From the NCBI GenBank assembly GCA_023489135.1, contig JAMDCE010000231.1, forward strand, positions 1 to 33,053: 33,053 nucleotides of DNA. Direction: 5' to 3'. Shown here one piece after another: positions 6,954-14,938 of the stretch; the stretch's first letter is position 1; the number at the start of each line of letters is the position of its first letter. The notes beneath the pieces were generated by a model. That model was given only the letters and a program-made list of their open reading frames with translations, was not told the DNA's origin and searched no databases. Both the position numbers and the translations under genes were made by a program. The DNA is from Chloroflexota bacterium (GTDB lineage Bacteria > Chloroflexota > Chloroflexia > JAMDCE01).

Positions 6954-8336
6954 CTACAGGTAGTCCTCCAGCCTGAACTTCCCATCTCCAATCGGCTTTA
7001 TGCGCTCGAACAGGTCGCGCGCTTCGGGATCGGAGGTGGGAGGCTTGGTGGCGTCGATGATCATTTTGCCGCCGAACCGCTGCCACGAGGGATGGCCGGC
7101 GGTGCCCAATTCCTTGCCGGTGGGGTCCATCGGGATGATGCGCATCCCCGGCAGAACGGTGATATCCTCCGCCGGGTTGACCCGGGTGTTGATGGCCCAG
7201 ATGACCTCGGTGTTGTTGAAGATATCCACATCCTCGTCCACGGCGATGGCGATTTTCGGGTGCTGGTACTCACTGGACAGAACGCTCATGAGGACGTTCT
7301 TGGCTTCGCCGTAGTACCTGGGGGTCATCTGCACCACCACGCCGAAGATGCCGGGAAGGGTCATCACGTTCTTCAGATCGACAAACCCGCCGACGGTCTT
7401 GATCCGGTTGAAGATCGCCGCCGACATGGGCAGCTTGTGGTACACACAGCCCTCCACCTCGGACCCGTTCTGCACGTTCTTGAAGATGGCGTCCTTGCGC
7501 ATGGTGATGGCCTGGAACTCGATGACCGGGTTCTTACCGGTGCCGGCGATGTAGTAGTCCTGAAACTCCGAGAAAGGCCCTTCGTCCTCGCGCACGCCGG
7601 GCAGCACGTGACCTTCGAGAACTATCTCGGCGTCGAAGGGGACCTCCACGTCGATGGTCTCGCATTTCACCAGCTTGACCGGCTCGCCCAGCAGCCCGCC
7701 CGCCAGCTCCAGTTCGTCCATCTCATAGGGGCCGGTGGTGGCCGCGGCCATATAATATAGAGGGTGATGCCCGATGAAGATGGCGATGGGCATGGGCTCG
7801 CCGCGCTCTTCGTACTTGCGATAGTTCAAGAAGCTGTGCCGGGGAACCATCAACATTCCGGTACGATTCTTCGACTTCAGCTGCATACGGTGAAAGCTCA
7901 TGTTGCGGATGCCGGTGTCCGGGTCCTTGGTAACGCACAGGCCGGCGGTGATAAAGGGGCCGGCATCTCGAATGCCCGCTTGATGCGCCGGCAGCTTCAG
8001 CACATCGACCTGATCGCCGGTCAGGATCACCTCCTTGACCGGCCCGGTGCTGACCCTCTCGCAGGGCTGGCGCAGGTGCAGCTTGCCCGCCAGCGTGGGC
8101 ACCACTTTATCCAGGGTGGTATCGAAGGCAATGGCGCCCTGGCGCGGGTTGGCCGGAGCCTGTCCCAGTGCGCGCCAACCCGGGAACCCCTTTAGTTCCT
8201 CGAAGAAAAGCGCCTTATCCCGGGTCTGGTACATCAGCGCGCCCATCTCCGAGTGCGGATCCACCGGCTTGCGCACGTGTACCAGCTCACCGGCCTCCTC
8301 AAGCTGGCCTATCCAGGTTCGCATATCCTTGGGCAT
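6954..8336 (-). CDS. UbiD-family decarboxylase (prenylated-FMN dependent)
   Basis: A 460-residue cytoplasmic decarboxylase/carboxylase of the UbiD superfamily, acting on aromatic or alpha,beta-unsaturated carboxylic acids with prenylated FMN, Mn2+ and K+. Visible landmarks: N-terminal LRTWI-like MRTWIGQLEEAGELV, the cofactor/metal segment GLCVTKDPDTGIRNMSFHRM (132-151), IAIFIGHHPLYYMAA (184-198), and the catalytic-acid segment EIVLEGHVLPGVREDEGPF (237-255). GGAGGGA lies six bases before the ATG. It is the last gene of the transporter operon, 18 bases after the ABC ATPase. This suggests that the imported compound is a carboxylic acid that the enzyme decarboxylates. No prenyltransferase (UbiX) is in the window. 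The exact substrate cannot be inferred. Confidence 0.92.
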   Translation of the reverse strand: MPKDMRTWIGQLEEAGELVHVRKPVDPHSEMGALMYQTRDKALFFEELKGFPGWRALGQAPANPRQGAIAFDTTLDKVVPTLAGKLHLRQPCERVSTGPVKEVILTGDQVDVLKLPAHQAGIRDAGPFITAGLCVTKDPDTGIRNMSFHRMQLKSKNRTGMLMVPRHSFLNYRKYEERGEPMPIAIFIGHHPLYYMAAATTGPYEMDELELAGGLLGEPVKLVKCETIDVEVPFDAEIVLEGHVLPGVREDEGPFSEFQDYYIAGTGKNPVIEFQAITMRKDAIFKNVQNGSEVEGCVYHKLPMSAAIFNRIKTVGGFVDLKNVMTLPGIFGVVVQMTPRYYGEAKNVLMSVLSSEYQHPKIAIAVDEDVDIFNNTEVIWAINTRVNPAEDITVLPGMRIIPMDPTGKELGTAGHPSWQRFGGKMIIDATKPPTSDPEARDLFERIKPIGDGKFRLEDYL

Positions 8337-8354
8337 TTCAATCCCTCCACCAAA

Positions 8355-9098
8355 CTAGCCGACTAGCGACTTAATGATCTCTTTGTGCAAACGGATCAAC
8401 CGGTCGTCCTCTATGTCTCTGGGCCGGGGCACATCTACCTCGACCGTTTTGAAAACCTTGGCCGGGCGGGAGGTCAGGAGATAGATCCGGTCGGCCAGGA
8501 AGACCGCCTCCAGGGCGTTGTGTGTGACGAACAGGACGGTCTTGCGGTCGTGGCTCCAGACTTTCAGCAGCTCGATGCGCATCGAGCGCGCCGTAAGCTC
8601 GTCCAGGCCGCTGAAAGGCTCGTCCATCAAGAGGATGTCGGGCTCGATAGCCATCGCCCGGGCAATGGCTACTCGCTGCTGCATGCCGCCGCTCAGTGTC
8701 AAGGGGTATTCGTCGGCGAAGGCGCTCAGATCGACCATCGAAAGGTAGCGGCTTACCCTGGCCTCGTGCTCTTCCCGTGGAACACCATAGCTCCGCAAAG
8801 CAAACGTTACATTGTCCCTGACCGTCTTCCAGTTCAAGAGCCTCGGACGCTGGAACACGTAACCGTAGCTGGCGGTGCGATAGTTGCTGCTTCCGTCCAC
8901 CAGAATCTCCCCCGCATCGGCCTCGACCAACCCGGCCAGGATGTGCAACGAGGTGGATTTGCCGCATCCCGACGGACCGAGAAGGCAGACGAACTCGCGA
9001 TCGCGCGCTTCGAGCGAAAGCTCGTCCAGCACGTGAAGCGGCTCGCCGCTTTTCCGACGATAGATCTTGCTCAAACGGCTTATCTGTATGCTTGCCAT
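8355..9098 (-). CDS. ABC transporter ATP-binding protein (SsuB/TauB type)
   Basis: Start placed at ATG 9098 (MASIQISRLSKIY), which has AGAAGG upstream; the frame opens 25 codons earlier at 9173 with no obvious site. The 247-residue ATPase has a complete motif set: Walker A GPSGCGKST (41-49), Q-loop VFQRPRLL (81-88), signature LSGGMQQR (135-142), Walker B ILLMDEP (155-161) with D-loop SGLD, and H-loop His193 in FVTHNALEAVFLADRI. It energises the neighbouring SsuC/TauC-type permease. The gap to the permease gene is about 100 bases, larger than elsewhere in the operon. Family members import sulfonates, taurine, nitrate or aromatic acids. Confidence 0.93.
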   Translation of the reverse strand: MASIQISRLSKIYRRKSGEPLHVLDELSLEARDREFVCLLGPSGCGKSTSLHILAGLVEADAGEILVDGSSNYRTASYGYVFQRPRLLNWKTVRDNVTFALRSYGVPREEHEARVSRYLSMVDLSAFADEYPLTLSGGMQQRVAIARAMAIEPDILLMDEPFSGLDELTARSMRIELLKVWSHDRKTVLFVTHNALEAVFLADRIYLLTSRPAKVFKTVEVDVPRPRDIEDDRLIRLHKEIIKSLVG

Positions 9099-9199
9099 CC
9101 CTTGCCTTCTGTGCAACCGCGGTTTGCGTTCGTATTTGGCCGCTCGGTTCACTGGTAGGACGTTCAATGGCACGCCCCTCTACGCGGCCCGGTTCGTAC

Positions 9200-10042
9200 C
9201 TAGAAGCTTATCGACGGCCGCCAACGGGTGAAGTACCTCTCGATCGGCTTGAGTATGCCAAACTCAAAGACGACCATGATGAGGGTAAAAGCTACCGTCC
9301 AGGCCAACACGCTCTCCATAGAGAACACGGCAAACGAGCGGTTGATCATGTATCCGATGCCGTTGGAGAGGCCAAACATCTCGGACAGGACCACCACCTT
9401 CCAGCCCAGGGCGAACCCGAACCTCGCCGCCGCGAAGATATACGGCAGAAGCTGGGGGACAATGATCTCTCGCACCAGCGAGCCGCGGCTGGTGCGAAAA
9501 GCCTTGCCCATCTCCAACAGTTCCCTATCTATGGCTTTGGTCCCCTGCCACATGTTCACCACTATCATCGGAGAGGTGGTCACGAAAATGGCGAAGACGG
9601 GGGCCAGCTCGGTGATGCCAAACCACATCAGGGCCAGGACGGCCCAGCAGAGTCCCGGGATGGTGAGGCCGACTAGAACGTAGGTATCAAGGAACTTTTC
9701 CACCCGGTTGCTGGAGCCCATTGCGATCCCGCCAAAGATGCTTACCACCAGCGCCAGAGCGAAGCCCACCAGCACCCGGGCGATCGTGTTGTAGGCGTGG
9801 AAGAAGAAGTTCTCCTGGACGATGATCCGGACGATGCGCGCTGCCACGCGGTCGGGTCCGGGGAGCAAGTTGGGAGGGTAAAAGAATGCCACCAACTGCC
9901 AGGCCAGGAGCAGCACAACGATCGAGAGGACCTTGATGGCCCAACCTTGCCCCAGAATGGCACCAGCCTGGCGGCGCCCGCGCTCTACCTTGCCAGGAAG
10001 GGTCTCTTCGCTCGTTCGTCCTGCCAGCGGGATTTCACTCAT
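9200..10042 (-). CDS. ABC transporter permease (SsuC/TauC type)
   Basis: A 280-residue inner-membrane permease with about six helices starting near residue 36 (AIKVLSIVVLLLAWQLVAFF). The cytoplasmic EAA loop that docks the ATPase is visible as EMGKAFRTSRGSLVREIIVP (residues about 176-195), in the arrangement typical of nitrate/sulfonate/taurine permeases. The ATG at 10042 follows the upstream binding-protein stop by three bases and has no clear ribosome-binding site, so translational coupling is likely. With the lipoprotein upstream and the ATPase downstream it forms a complete three-component importer. Confidence 0.93.
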   Translation of the reverse strand: MSEIPLAGRTSEETLPGKVERGRRQAGAILGQGWAIKVLSIVVLLLAWQLVAFFYPPNLLPGPDRVAARIVRIIVQENFFFHAYNTIARVLVGFALALVVSIFGGIAMGSSNRVEKFLDTYVLVGLTIPGLCWAVLALMWFGITELAPVFAIFVTTSPMIVVNMWQGTKAIDRELLEMGKAFRTSRGSLVREIIVPQLLPYIFAAARFGFALGWKVVVLSEMFGLSNGIGYMINRSFAVFSMESVLAWTVAFTLIMVVFEFGILKPIERYFTRWRPSISF

Positions 10043-10045
10043 GGC

Positions 10046-11155
10046 TTACGGGATCATAAAGATGCTCTGTTTCGGGGCCGCTTCCACAATCTTTAGCTCG
10101 ACCGATCGATCCACGATCAGCTGAGCGTTCTTGATGAGCGTTTCATTCCACTGCTCGGGAAAGATACCTCGCATCCGTTCCTGCGCCGTCTTCACCGCGG
10201 TGTCATCTTTGAGCCCCAGAAACTCCTTGTTCTGCTCGAAGACCTCGGGGTGCTGTCCAACGTACTTGGCCGTCTCGAGGATCATCTTGTTCAGCGCCAC
10301 GGCGACGTCCCTGTTCTGCTCAATCCATGGTCGGTGCGCACCCATACCGATCATAAACATGGGCTCGCCGGTGAGTCGCTTCCACTCGTCGCTCATGGAG
10401 GCGAGCGCCCGGTACTTGCCGCTCGATATCAGGCTGCCCGCGACGGGCTCGTGAATGATGATGGCTTCGACATCCTTTCTTTCCAGGAAAGCCATGAGCG
10501 CGGGAGGCGGACCCGTGACCAGCTCGAAGTCCTTCTCGAAATCCCCTCCAGCCTGCTTGAAGATAGCCTGCGCGCTGGTGTAAAGTCCCGAGATCTTGTC
10601 CAGGGTGCCGATCTTCTTGCCCTTCAAATCGGCCATCGACTTATAAGGGGCATCCTTCCAAACGATGGCGTGGGTATGGTTGAAGAGCATGGGAGCAAAG
10701 ATGACGATGGGCACGTTCTCGTTGTTGGCCGAGACGGCGGATATCAGGGGGAATAGACCGGCCTCGGTCTGCTTGAGCAGCACCGATTTGGCCGCCGCGG
10801 CCGGGTCCATAAGCTTCACGTCCAGCTTCAATCCGTACTTGGCATCGATACCTTTTTTCTGAGCCACCTCGGTGAGCAGACCGACGGCGGCGCCGCTGGT
10901 TCCAGCAAACGTGACAACGCGCGGAGACTTGGCGGCCGCTCCCGGAGCGGCCGCCGCCGGTTGTTCAGACCTGGCAGGGGGTGCAGTTGGAGCCGCTTTC
11001 AGTGGCGTGGCGGTGGGTTTAGCGGCCGGTGCCGCGCATCCCAGGAAATAGGCCCCACCTACGCTCAATCCGACGCCCGCGGCAGCCTTGACGAACGATC
11101 TTCGAGTAAGCTTCTTCAAACCAGGAACCCCTGTGCCTTTCTGCGAATGCTCCAC
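10046..11155 (-). CDS. Tat-exported ABC substrate-binding lipoprotein (NMT1/THI5-like)
   Basis: A 369-residue binding protein. The N-terminus carries a twin-arginine motif, LTRRSFVKAAAG (16-27), followed by a hydrophobic stretch and lipobox FLGC (Cys40), so it is probably exported folded and lipid-anchored. A Pro/Ala linker covers about 41-75. The fold resembles NMT1/THI5-type proteins (GTSGAAVGLLTEVAQKKGID, LKGKKIGTLD, AIIIHEPVAGSLI). Start is GTG 11155 with AAAGGAG six to seven bases upstream. It sits directly before its permease gene. Compared with the orphan binding protein at 2483-3685, it uses Tat rather than Sec export. Ligand unknown, probably a carboxylate given the UbiD gene. Confidence 0.9.
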   Translation of the reverse strand: MEHSQKGTGVPGLKKLTRRSFVKAAAGVGLSVGGAYFLGCAAPAAKPTATPLKAAPTAPPARSEQPAAAAPGAAAKSPRVVTFAGTSGAAVGLLTEVAQKKGIDAKYGLKLDVKLMDPAAAAKSVLLKQTEAGLFPLISAVSANNENVPIVIFAPMLFNHTHAIVWKDAPYKSMADLKGKKIGTLDKISGLYTSAQAIFKQAGGDFEKDFELVTGPPPALMAFLERKDVEAIIIHEPVAGSLISSGKYRALASMSDEWKRLTGEPMFMIGMGAHRPWIEQNRDVAVALNKMILETAKYVGQHPEVFEQNKEFLGLKDDTAVKTAQERMRGIFPEQWNETLIKNAQLIVDRSVELKIVEAAPKQSIFMIP

Positions 11156-11171
11156 GTCGGTTCTCCTTTCG

Positions 11172-11642
11172 TTAGTCTAGACCCAACAGCTTTGCCACCA
11201 GTCCTGGATACAACTCGGAGTCCAGCAAGAAGGTGAACGTTGCCCAGCAGAATATCGCCCAACCGACCGCGGCGACAACCGACACCTTCCAGGCAACTCC
11301 GTGCTTCCTCATATAGGCTATTCCGAAAACAGGGATGGCGACCACAAAGCCGATCAGCCAAATCACGACGGCAAACGCGGCCATCCAGAGACCCTCTCGC
11401 AGGTATGCCCTGCCGCCGCCTTCGATTTCTTCTTCTCCTTCCTCCGTGGCCTGGATTATCTCCTTCTCTGTCCCGCGAAGGTCGCGCGTGAACTGGACCA
11501 AGGCCAGAATGAGGACGATTCCGCCGGCAAAGATATAGGACAGTTTGGCTTGAAGATAGGGAAACCCGAAGGAGACGAAAACAACTGCCGCCATCACCAG
11601 GAATACGACGAGAGGAATGACGACCCTCCACTTCACGCTCAT
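11172..11642 (-). CDS. tctB: Tripartite tricarboxylate transporter small membrane subunit (TctB)
   Basis: 156 residues with four hydrophobic segments: about 7-26, 33-50, 86-106 and 118-140, joined by an acidic loop (KEIIQATEEGEEEIEGG). This matches the poorly conserved four-helix TctB subunit of TTT secondary transporters, which pairs with the large TctA channel. Its ATG is two bases after the TctA stop; the GAGGGGG inside the end of TctA serves as ribosome-binding site. Gene order here is C-A-B, whereas the classical order is C-B-A. Identification rests on topology, size and context more than on sequence. Confidence 0.85.
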   Translation of the reverse strand: MSVKWRVVIPLVVFLVMAAVVFVSFGFPYLQAKLSYIFAGGIVLILALVQFTRDLRGTEKEIIQATEEGEEEIEGGGRAYLREGLWMAAFAVVIWLIGFVVAIPVFGIAYMRKHGVAWKVSVVAAVGWAIFCWATFTFLLDSELYPGLVAKLLGLD

Positions 11643-11644
11643 GC

Positions 11645-13171
11645 CTACACCCCCTCGACGCCACTCGCCAGAACCCTGGCTCGGCGACGTCCGACGACGG
11701 ACCTGATCGGGCCGAAAGCGTAGAGACCGACGATGATCGCGATAATGATAAGACTGGCGGGTCGCATCCAGAAGAACGGCCCTCCGGTCTGAAGGGAAAG
11801 CCAGAAGTAGCCCTCGAAGTATCCCCCCAGGATGAACCCAAGCACCAGAGCGGCCCGGTTGTAGCCGTATCTCTTCATTACGATGCCGATGAAAGTAAAG
11901 GCAATCGTGACCACCAGATCACCCACCTGGTTTTGATAGGTGTAGGCGCCCACGAAGACCAGGGCCAGCACCGGAGGCACCAGATAACGCGGGGGCAGGG
12001 TGATCAGGCGGGTGAGGTTGAGGTAGCCGACTATAAAGTAGCACAGAACGGCGCCCAGTATGTTGGCTATGAACAGCCCCCAGATCAGCGTGAAAGTGAG
12101 CGGGAGGTCGTTCCTTAGCATCGAGGGACCGGGGATCACTCCTTGCAGCAGCAAAGCTCCCAACAGAATGGCCATGGCGGCGCCGCTGGGCAGTCCCAGG
12201 GCCAGCGTGCTCAGCAGCGACGAGCCCTCTTTGGCGTTGTTGGTGCTCTCCGGTGCGATGACGCCTTCGATATAACCCGTACCGAACAACTCGGGGTGCT
12301 TGGAGGTTTGCTTGGCCTGGCCATAGCTTACCCAGACGGCTACTTCCGAGCCGATCCCGGGGATGAGACCCATCATGTAGCCCAGCACGCAGCTGCGAAA
12401 CCACACCGATTTATGCTCGAAAACCTCGCGCACGCCGCCCCAAAACTGCTCCCTGATTTCTTTTCCGACTTTGATCATTCCCTTGGGCATGATCGTTTTT
12501 TCGGTTACCGCCAGCTCGATCATCTCGGCCCCGGCGAACAACCCCAGAACCACGGGGATGATCGTCAGTCCGTTGAGAAGCAAGGTGTTCCCGAAAGCGA
12601 AGCGGTCGACCCCGGTGCTATTCTGATATCCCACCAGGGCCAGGGTGATCCCGCAGAATCCTGCCATCAGGCCCTTAATCGGAGACCCCCTACTCAATAT
12701 CGCCAGAAATGAGAGCCCCATCAGCACCAGGAGAAACAACTCGGGGTTCCCAAACGAGAGGACGATCGGCCTCACGATGGGAACCATAAGGAGAGCCAGG
12801 AACACGCCGAGCAAAGCCCCCATGGTGTCCGACGCCATCATAGCCCCCAGCGCTCGCCCGGGCATGCCCTTACGCGTCATTTGATGTCCGTCGAGGATGG
12901 CGACCGTCGCCGGGCCGGACCCGGGGATGCCCATTAGGATGGAGGTTATGGCGTCGCCGGTGCCGCTGATGGCGTGAATTCCAATCAGCATGGCCAGCGC
13001 CGCCACTTTGTCCATTCCGAACACCAGCGGCAAGAGAAGAGACATCGCCATCAGTCCACCCAGCGCTGGAATGATCCCGATGAAGATGCCGATAAGAACA
13101 CCTAGCACCAGGAAGCCCAGCGCCATGAGGTCCGAATAGCTCATTAATCCTTGAACAAACGCTTCAACCAT
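11645..13171 (-). CDS. tctA: Tripartite tricarboxylate transporter large membrane subunit (TctA)
   Basis: A 508-residue integral membrane protein with about 11-12 helices, the usual TctA length (about 500). Recognisable family stretches are GIFIGIIPALGGLMAMSLLL (28-47), GIPGSGPATVAILDGHQMTR (about 81-100) and the repeat-related GLIPGIGSEVAVWVSYGQAK near the middle, which reflects the internal duplication of TctA. It should form the ion-coupled path for carboxylate import from the TctC-type binding protein. AATG at 13171 is preceded by GGAGGGGG. It lies 24 bases after tctC and two bases before tctB. Confidence 0.93.
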   Translation of the reverse strand: MVEAFVQGLMSYSDLMALGFLVLGVLIGIFIGIIPALGGLMAMSLLLPLVFGMDKVAALAMLIGIHAISGTGDAITSILMGIPGSGPATVAILDGHQMTRKGMPGRALGAMMASDTMGALLGVFLALLMVPIVRPIVLSFGNPELFLLVLMGLSFLAILSRGSPIKGLMAGFCGITLALVGYQNSTGVDRFAFGNTLLLNGLTIIPVVLGLFAGAEMIELAVTEKTIMPKGMIKVGKEIREQFWGGVREVFEHKSVWFRSCVLGYMMGLIPGIGSEVAVWVSYGQAKQTSKHPELFGTGYIEGVIAPESTNNAKEGSSLLSTLALGLPSGAAMAILLGALLLQGVIPGPSMLRNDLPLTFTLIWGLFIANILGAVLCYFIVGYLNLTRLITLPPRYLVPPVLALVFVGAYTYQNQVGDLVVTIAFTFIGIVMKRYGYNRAALVLGFILGGYFEGYFWLSLQTGGPFFWMRPASLIIIAIIVGLYAFGPIRSVVGRRRARVLASGVEGV

Positions 13172-13195
13172 TCCCCCTCCAGTTAAGCATAATGC

Positions 13196-14236
13196 TTACT
13201 GAACTCCTTTGTACTTATCGAATATGGTGTCCAACTGACTGGCTAGATCCTTGTTGGCCTTGATCGTCGCCACTTCGTCTTGCAGCTCTTTGCCCGGCGA
13301 AAAGGCGCGCGCAACCCCATTGTTCAGTTTCTTGGTCTCTTCCTGGAAGTCTTTGTTGTCGCTGACCTTCATGAATGCCGCTCGGAGAAACTCAACCCTG
13401 TCCTGAGGTACCCCTGGCGGCAGAGCCACAGCGGTGCCACCGGACGACACGTACTTGTGCGCTGCCTCGAGCTCCTTCGGCACCTTAACTCCCATCTCGA
13501 AAATGGTCGGCGTGTCTTTCGCGATCGCGCTCCGCTTGGCGCTTATCGTCACGAAGTTCTTTACGTAACCGTCCTCCTCGTCCTTGGTGGCCCCGTCGTC
13601 GTTGGTGACCATGAAATCCACTTCGCCACGGGCGAGGGCCAGGGTCAGGTTCTTCTTGCCTTTGAATCCCGTGATGACCTTGCCGTCCAATCCCAGTACC
13701 TCGAACGTGACCGCCGCGCTCAGCGCGAGGGCGCCTTTAGCGGTCGTGCCGCCCCCCTTCAGCCCTTTGGCCTTGCGGAAGTCATCAAGGGTCTTGTAGG
13801 GAAGCTTGGGTGATATCTGCATCACTTTGGCGGAGGGGTTCACGTCGGCGACGTAGAGGTACTTGTCGGCCTCGTAAAGCGTGCCTGGGGCCTTCAAGAT
13901 GTCGTTGCCTACCACCGCGTTCGTGCTCTTAATGACGACGACAGTCCCATCTTTGGGGGCCTGGTTGTAGACGTAGTTGGTTCCCTCGTCGGTGCCCTGG
14001 TTCTCCACTTTCACGTTGGCGCCAGTTTCCTTGCCCAGAAACGGGGCGATGTTGCGGGCCGCGAGGTCGGTGCCGCCACCGGCATCGCTCGAAACGATGA
14101 AGCGGATGGTCTTGCCTTTGTAGAAATCCGCCGCCGACCCTCCCTTGGAGCTTGTCGAGGAACAGGCCATAGCGGTCACAAGGCTCAGGCTCAAGAGGGC
14201 AACCATCAAGATCCAGCTCAGTGTTCGGTTTCGCAT
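13196..14236 (-). CDS. tctC: Tripartite tricarboxylate transporter substrate-binding lipoprotein (TctC/Bug family)
   Basis: ATG 14236 is chosen because AAAGGAGG is six bases upstream; an in-frame GTG one codon earlier (14239) is possible. The 346-residue protein has a lipoprotein signal with lipobox TAMAC (Cys25). The Bug fold follows, with the carboxylate-binding loop SSDAGGGTDLAAR, then KVMQISPKLPYKTLDD and LGLDGKVITGFKGKKN. This family binds dicarboxylates, citrate or aromatic acids through the Gly-rich loop and ordered waters. It is the first gene of the seven-gene operon and is a close paralog of the divergent gene at 14939-15973. A 12-bp inverted repeat lies in its leader. Confidence 0.93.
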   Translation of the reverse strand: MRNRTLSWILMVALLSLSLVTAMACSSTSSKGGSAADFYKGKTIRFIVSSDAGGGTDLAARNIAPFLGKETGANVKVENQGTDEGTNYVYNQAPKDGTVVVIKSTNAVVGNDILKAPGTLYEADKYLYVADVNPSAKVMQISPKLPYKTLDDFRKAKGLKGGGTTAKGALALSAAVTFEVLGLDGKVITGFKGKKNLTLALARGEVDFMVTNDDGATKDEEDGYVKNFVTISAKRSAIAKDTPTIFEMGVKVPKELEAAHKYVSSGGTAVALPPGVPQDRVEFLRAAFMKVSDNKDFQEETKKLNNGVARAFSPGKELQDEVATIKANKDLASQLDTIFDKYKGVQ

Positions 14237-14263
14237 CACTAACCTCCTTTGTTTGTTAGCTCT

Positions 14264-14299
14264 TCAGGTGGGGCTGCTTCAAAGGGTAGCCCCACCTGA
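14264..14299. promoter_or_regulatory. 12-bp perfect inverted repeat in the operon leader
   Basis: TCAGGTGGGGCT (14264-14275) and AGCCCCACCTGA (14288-14299) are perfect complements around a 12-base loop. On the minus strand it lies about 28-63 bases before the tctC start, ending just before the ribosome-binding site. It could be an mRNA hairpin controlling translation or an attenuator, or a DNA operator. No T-run follows on either strand, and no upstream minus-strand gene needs terminating. Confidence 0.55.
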
Positions 14300-14322
14300 G
14301 ATTCCTCTCGGATTTGCTCAAT

Positions 14323-14344
14323 GAAATCCTGAAGAAATCCTGAA
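14323..14344. repeat. 11-bp tandem direct repeat upstream of the transporter operon
   Basis: GAAATCCTGAA occurs twice without gap (14323-14333, 14334-14344). An 11-bp period places both copies on the same helix face, as for paired regulator half-sites. It lies about 90-110 bases before the tctC start on the minus strand. A chance slippage duplication is the alternative. Confidence 0.5.
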
Positions 14345-14779
14345 CCAGTTGTGACATAGGACTAGCCGATCTCTTAGAGCTACCACTATATGCTCGCTGG
14401 TCTGCACCCCACCGGATCGCGGTTTGGGCACAGCCAGAGGAAGTTAGTTTTCAGCTTCGATAGCCCAAGGCCTTTAAGGGCGCTCAGGCCTGAATAGATC
14501 GAGGGACGCTGGTACTGAAACACGGCCTCTTTGGCCCTTCCATCCGCCAGCCGAGATCGACGGCGTGGTTGAAAGCGGATTCTTGTTATTAGGCTCAACC
14601 CAGCCCACCGTGCTTCATCGCACGATTTGTCGACTAAGCAGCGCCTCAGAAACAACGCTCCAGGCGCGTCACGAGCGAGGATTTCGATTGGGAACACGAG
14701 CCGAATGTTGGGCGTTTCGCGCATTATAGGACACGCGAAGTGTCTAGTCAACATGTTCTTTTGTCGGCTGCCTGGTCTA

Positions 14780-14808
14780 TTGACTAGTGCCAGGCTAGGT
14801 GCTATATT
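14780..14808 (+). promoter_or_regulatory. Sigma-70-type promoter of the divergent tctC paralog
   Basis: TTGACT (14780-14785) and TATATT (14803-14808) are separated by 17 bases. The predicted start near 14815 leaves a leader of about 124 bases before ATG 14939. This position excludes the much earlier in-frame start at 14627. Confidence 0.6.
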
Positions 14809-14938
14809 GTCGATCGTCGATGCCAGCCTCGCGGGTGCCGAACTCCCTTGCTCTAAAGAAACTAGGGCGAGGGCAGGGCGCGCAGCTGTGCCGCCGACCC
14901 ATCGTCCCATAACTTTATCGCTCCAAAGGAGGTTGGCC

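Larger units (their letters stand above)
14240..14938. other. Long intergenic region between divergent tctC paralogs
   Basis: About 700 bases separate the two tctC-type genes. The left part has a 12-bp inverted repeat and an 11-bp tandem repeat; the right part has a sigma-70-type promoter for the plus-strand gene. A small hairpin-capable GACAC-N5-GTGTC lies near 14731-14745. Open frames here (minus 14386-14940 and a plus-strand extension of the tctC paralog from 14627) show no domain character, codon pattern or ribosome-binding site. No transcription-factor gene is present, so regulation must come from elsewhere. Confidence 0.6.

Noticed and set aside
7092..7760. Plus-strand open frame opposite the UbiD gene
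   Set aside because: Composition is that of an antisense shadow; the minus strand encodes a clear UbiD protein.
8385..9158. Plus-strand open frame opposite the ABC ATPase gene
   Set aside because: All ABC motifs are on the minus strand; this frame has no domain character.
12143..12712. Plus-strand open frame opposite tctA
   Set aside because: His/Gln-rich shadow of a hydrophobic gene on the minus strand.
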